The position numbers were made by a program, and so were the translations under genes. A DNA stretch of 34,803 nt, taken from NCBI GenBank assembly GCA_903920215.1, contig CAIXLG010000225.1, positions 1 to 34,803 on the forward strand. Direction: 5' to 3'. Positions 31,647-34,803 of the stretch are shown piece by piece. Within the stretch, counting starts at the first letter, position 1. Each line of letters starts with the position of its first letter. Origin of the DNA: an uncultured Chlorobiaceae bacterium (GTDB lineage Bacteria > Bacteroidota > Chlorobiia > Chlorobiales > Chlorobiaceae). The notes below the pieces were generated by a model. That model searched no databases and was not told the origin of the DNA. It saw only the letters and a list, made by a program, of their open reading frames with translations.

Positions 31647-32231
31647 CTATATCAAAACACTCTTTGCTTTCGCGTAGAACTTCTTGCGCTCTTCCATGCC
31701 ATTATAGCCTCCATTGATGGTGATGCTGATAAACTCAACTGGTGAGACGTTGATAATGTTCCCTTTGTATTTTTTCTTCAGAATATCGCCGTCGGCATGG
31801 TTAGCTGCATCGTTGAGACCACGTGTTTTCCAATACTCGCAAGCACTCCAGACAGCATTTTCTGGCTGCTCCAGAAGCGTCGGGGTATTGATAAAGAGAT
31901 CCCTGCGCCCTTTTTTGATACCCAGCTGCAGGTAGTTAGTACGCCCTGTTGTCTGAAAAATTCCCCGTCCTTTGAACTTGACTCCATCACTAGGCTGGGT
32001 GTTTCCTAAATCAGTTCTGCCCTCGTATGCTTTGCCGGAAGCGTACTCACACAACGTCTTGAAATGATCGGTTTCATGACAGGCCTGTGCGAGAAAATGA
32101 GCGTACTCCTGCGATGTATCGATATCGTAAAGCGGGCAGGTTTTGTTCATCCATTCAACAAGACTCGGAAACAAAGGGGTTGCTTTGCCAGCAATAGCTG
32201 TGAGGTGTTCAACGGTAATGATATATGCCAT
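31647..32231 (-). CDS. Glycoside hydrolase family 19 chitinase/phage-endolysin-like protein
   Basis: YAHFLAQACHETDHFKTLCEYASGKAYEGRTDLGNTQPSDGVKFKGRGIFQTTGRTNYLQLG and ITINGGYNGMEERKKFY match the GH19 pattern; no signal peptide seen. Confidence 0.85.
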   Translation of the reverse strand: MAYIITVEHLTAIAGKATPLFPSLVEWMNKTCPLYDIDTSQEYAHFLAQACHETDHFKTLCEYASGKAYEGRTDLGNTQPSDGVKFKGRGIFQTTGRTNYLQLGIKKGRRDLFINTPTLLEQPENAVWSACEYWKTRGLNDAANHADGDILKKKYKGNIINVSPVEFISITINGGYNGMEERKKFYAKAKSVLI

Positions 32232-32304
32232 TTTTTGCTCCAGGAAAAAGTGATAGAGTTGCTTATAACAAAAAATATGTAGAACAAAAAGACTCTTATT
32301 TCCG

Positions 32305-32913
32305 TCAATGCATTGGCTGACGGACTATGGTTTTCCATTTTGAAGGGTGAGATCTACGAATATCACTCATATAAATTTCATGATGCTTTCCACGGTGTTG
32401 GCTGATGGTATCAATAAACTGATGCACCTTCAGGATTGTGGGGCCCTCTTCAGAGAATGGACCTATATGCATAATTTGTGCGCACCTGCCCTCCGAAAAG
32501 GATTCAAAACGCACGCTGGAAAGAGATGACGGATTTTTTTTCTTTTTCACTTCAACGATAGCATCTTCAATAATTTCGTGAGTTACAAACGAGGGTTGCA
32601 TGATCATCACGGTCCATTTCCAGTTGGACTTGTCTTCCTGAGAGAATTTCGTCATATCATCAGCCCACCAAAGGCCTTCCAATGGCATAACCCCATAGTC
32701 AATTGCCAAATTCCCCTTTTTGACCATGAACTTCACCGTATAGGCGACAGAAAACAATGCCTCGATTGCATCGGAGAAAGGCTGTGAAGCATTCGGATCA
32801 CCCTCACCATCGACCATAAGAAAATTCATAGCCGGGACATCAACCACAACAACCTCTTTTGCTGATGGCTGATAAAGCGGTTTCATCTCCTTCTTGAAAT
32901 CAATTACCTCCAT
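32305..32913 (-). CDS. GyrI-like small-molecule-binding domain protein
   Basis: VVVVDVPAMNFLMVDGEGDPNASQPFSDAIEALFSVAYTVKF, PLEGLWW, GRCAQIMHIGPFSEEGPTI typical of GyrI-like proteins. Confidence 0.8.
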   Translation of the reverse strand: MEVIDFKKEMKPLYQPSAKEVVVVDVPAMNFLMVDGEGDPNASQPFSDAIEALFSVAYTVKFMVKKGNLAIDYGVMPLEGLWWADDMTKFSQEDKSNWKWTVMIMQPSFVTHEIIEDAIVEVKKKKNPSSLSSVRFESFSEGRCAQIMHIGPFSEEGPTILKVHQFIDTISQHRGKHHEIYMSDIRRSHPSKWKTIVRQPMH

Positions 32914-33253
32914 TCTAATGCTCTCAAGGTTAAGGATAATCAGAGCAAAACAAAAAAATCAATCCCTATTGACATTCTGCCCTCAAACAAATTAATAATA
33001 AAGGTACGGATAATTACAAAAAAACAGAGTCATGATGCATTCGCCGCAAAATCTCACCTGCCACTTGGCAAAGCAAAAACGGCCGCAATTGAAATACGTT
33101 TATCAGCCACTCTTTGGCAAACTGTGTTTCGTATTCCAGCAAGCGGATTTAAAAGTTTTTTGTTTTAACGATCATCACTTCTATATTTTATAACGCAGAG
33201 TTTGTTATGATCCTCATTCATGGCTTTCGAAGGCATAAGCCGGGTGCGACCTG

Positions 33254-34234
33254 ATGAGTTTGCCTGAACGAAACACAAAACACATGGATGCTTCGAACGA
33301 TCACTATGACAGCCCGTGGAAAAGGGCCATTGAGCACTATTTTCAAGAGTTTATGGCGTTCTATTTCCCGTGTGCCCATGCTGAAATTGATTGGTCAAAG
33401 GGTCATGTGTTTCTGGATCAGGAGCTGAGGTCCGTAGTCCAGGATGCCGAGTTGGGAACGCGTTTTGTTGACCGACTGGTCAGGGTGAATGTGCTGAATG
33501 GTGATGAAAACTGGATATACATCCACGTTGAAGTGCAAGGCACAAAGCAAGCTGAATTTGCCGAACGGATGCTTGTTTATAACTACAGGGTTTACGATCG
33601 ATACAAAAGACCTGTGGCAAGTTTGGCTGTGCTGGCCGATGAACATAAGCAGTGGAAACCGACCTCTTTTGGTTTTACAGTGCTGGGCTGCAAGCTTACC
33701 CTGGAGTTTCCTGTTGCCAAACTGACCGATTACGAAGACAAAATCGATGAACTGCTGGCATCGGATAACGCTTTCGGATGGATTACCGCGGGACATATCC
33801 TGACTCAGCAAACCCGAAAGCAGCATCAGGAACGCTACGAAGCGAAACTCCGTTTGGTACGAATACTTTATGAACGCCACTGGGATAAACAACGCGTCAT
33901 TGACTTATTCTGTGTTGTGGATTGGTTAATGCAGCTGCCGGAATGGTTGAACAACCAGATCTGGCAAGAACTTGAAACAATTGAGGAGAAAGAAAAAGTG
34001 CAATACATCACCAGCGTAGAACGAATAGGCATTGCCAAGGGAATTGCCAAAGGGCGTGTTGAGGGCGAATCCAGATTACTGAGAAGGCTGCTTGAACGAC
34101 GCTTTGGCGTATTGCCTCAGTGGGCATCAGAGCTGTTAGAGAGTGCCAAAGAAGATGAACTGGAAGTTTGGGGCGAAGCTGTGCTCACTGCCCCGACTCT
34201 GGAAGCTGTTTTCAAGCAAACAGACTTGTCGTAA
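33254..34234 (+). CDS. Rpn/PD-(D/E)XK nuclease-like protein (transposase/recombination-promoting nuclease-type family)
   Basis: FVDRLVRVNVLNGDENWIYIHVEVQGTKQAEFAERMLVYNYRVYDRY (nuclease-like core) and a C-terminal IGIAKGIAKGRVEGESRLLRRLLERRFG tail frequent in these proteins. Confidence 0.75.
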   Translation: MSLPERNTKHMDASNDHYDSPWKRAIEHYFQEFMAFYFPCAHAEIDWSKGHVFLDQELRSVVQDAELGTRFVDRLVRVNVLNGDENWIYIHVEVQGTKQAEFAERMLVYNYRVYDRYKRPVASLAVLADEHKQWKPTSFGFTVLGCKLTLEFPVAKLTDYEDKIDELLASDNAFGWITAGHILTQQTRKQHQERYEAKLRLVRILYERHWDKQRVIDLFCVVDWLMQLPEWLNNQIWQELETIEEKEKVQYITSVERIGIAKGIAKGRVEGESRLLRRLLERRFGVLPQWASELLESAKEDELEVWGEAVLTAPTLEAVFKQTDLS

Positions 34235-34485
34235 TCAGCCCTGGCCTATTATTTGAAGGTAATTTTTTTTATCCGGGCATTTGGTTTGGCCAGCTTCAGT
34301 GCATTTTCCCTTTACTACGCCCTGATCTTCAATGTCGTTCATAGATCGGCGCCAAGTCTCTTTGCCGCTTTTGAAACTAAGCCTTGCTCGCTTCCGCCAG
34401 CCTCCTCAACCCTTTTCCATATTGCGCTTCGCCGTTTTCTCGCTTTATATGTATCTTAAGGTTATGAAGCCTGTTACTACTACTC

Positions 34486-34803
34486 ATGAAGCTCATGCAA
34501 TCCTACTTTAACTTTGAAAAGCATGGCACCAGTTATAGGCAGGAGACACTTGCCGGCATAACTACTTTTTTTACCCTTTCGTACATCATCATAGTCAATC
34601 CGGCCATTCTTGCTGCGGCTGGCATTCCCAAAGATGCCTCAATGACGGCGACCATTCTCACGTCGATCTTCGGCACCCTCTTGATGGGAGTCTATGCCAA
34701 GCGCCCTTTCGCCGTTGCTCCGTACATGGGCGAAAATGCGTTTATTGCCTATACGGTTGTTCACACCCTCGGCTATTCATGGCAGACAGCCATGGCGGCC
34801 ATA
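34486..34803 (+). CDS. NCS2-family purine permease (AzgA/PbuG-like), truncated by the window end
   Basis: Translated by hand: MKLMQSYFNFEKHGTSYRQETLAGITTFFTLSYIIIVNPAILAAAGIPKDASMTATILTSIFGTLLMGVYAKRPFAVAPYMGENAFIAYTVVHTLGYSWQTAMAAI; open to the window edge. Confidence 0.9.
   Translation, partial: MKLMQSYFNFEKHGTSYRQETLAGITTFFTLSYIIIVNPAILAAAGIPKDASMTATILTSIFGTLLMGVYAKRPFAVAPYMGENAFIAYTVVHTLGYSWQTAMAAI

Noticed and set aside
33032-33193. 53-codon + strand ORF (MMHSPQNLTCHLAKQKRPQLKYVYQPLFGK…) upstream of the Rpn-like gene
   Set aside because: Weak ribosome-binding context and no recognisable family; likely chance.
34253-34459. 68-aa + strand ORF before the NCS2 permease
   Set aside because: TTG start, no Shine-Dalgarno, composition unlike a conserved protein; probably intergenic.

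Overview
The window looks like a mostly conserved chromosomal segment of a green sulfur bacterium (Chlorobi). That placement is inferred from the protein repertoire and was not tested by any search. Recognisable genes in window order are greA, a Do/HtrA protease, trpE, lepB, lepA, fmt, def, a Kef-type antiporter, proB, proA, a lolD-type ATPase, an alpha/beta hydrolase, an AbrB/PIN toxin-antitoxin pair, a DegT/DnrJ aminotransferase, mpl, gapA, a flavodoxin-like gene, a malic enzyme, dnaJ, grpE, hrcA, prmC, a DUF4412-like gene, proS and a 2-Cys peroxiredoxin. Toward the right end come a GH19 endolysin/chitinase-like gene, a GyrI-like gene, an Rpn-like nuclease and a truncated NCS2 permease. The least ordinary part is the left 2.2 kb. 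It holds a membrane-anchored protein with a 30-nt/10-aa coding minisatellite. Next to it is a shorter paralog that keeps the homologous 5' leader but has lost the ancestral start codon and the TM/repeat region. It also holds a possible 30-codon gene with a hairpin abutting its Shine-Dalgarno and its own terminator. A second unannotated small ORF, encoding a 36-aa membrane peptide, lies at 22878..22988. No rRNA, tRNA, CRISPR array or complete insertion sequence was recognised.
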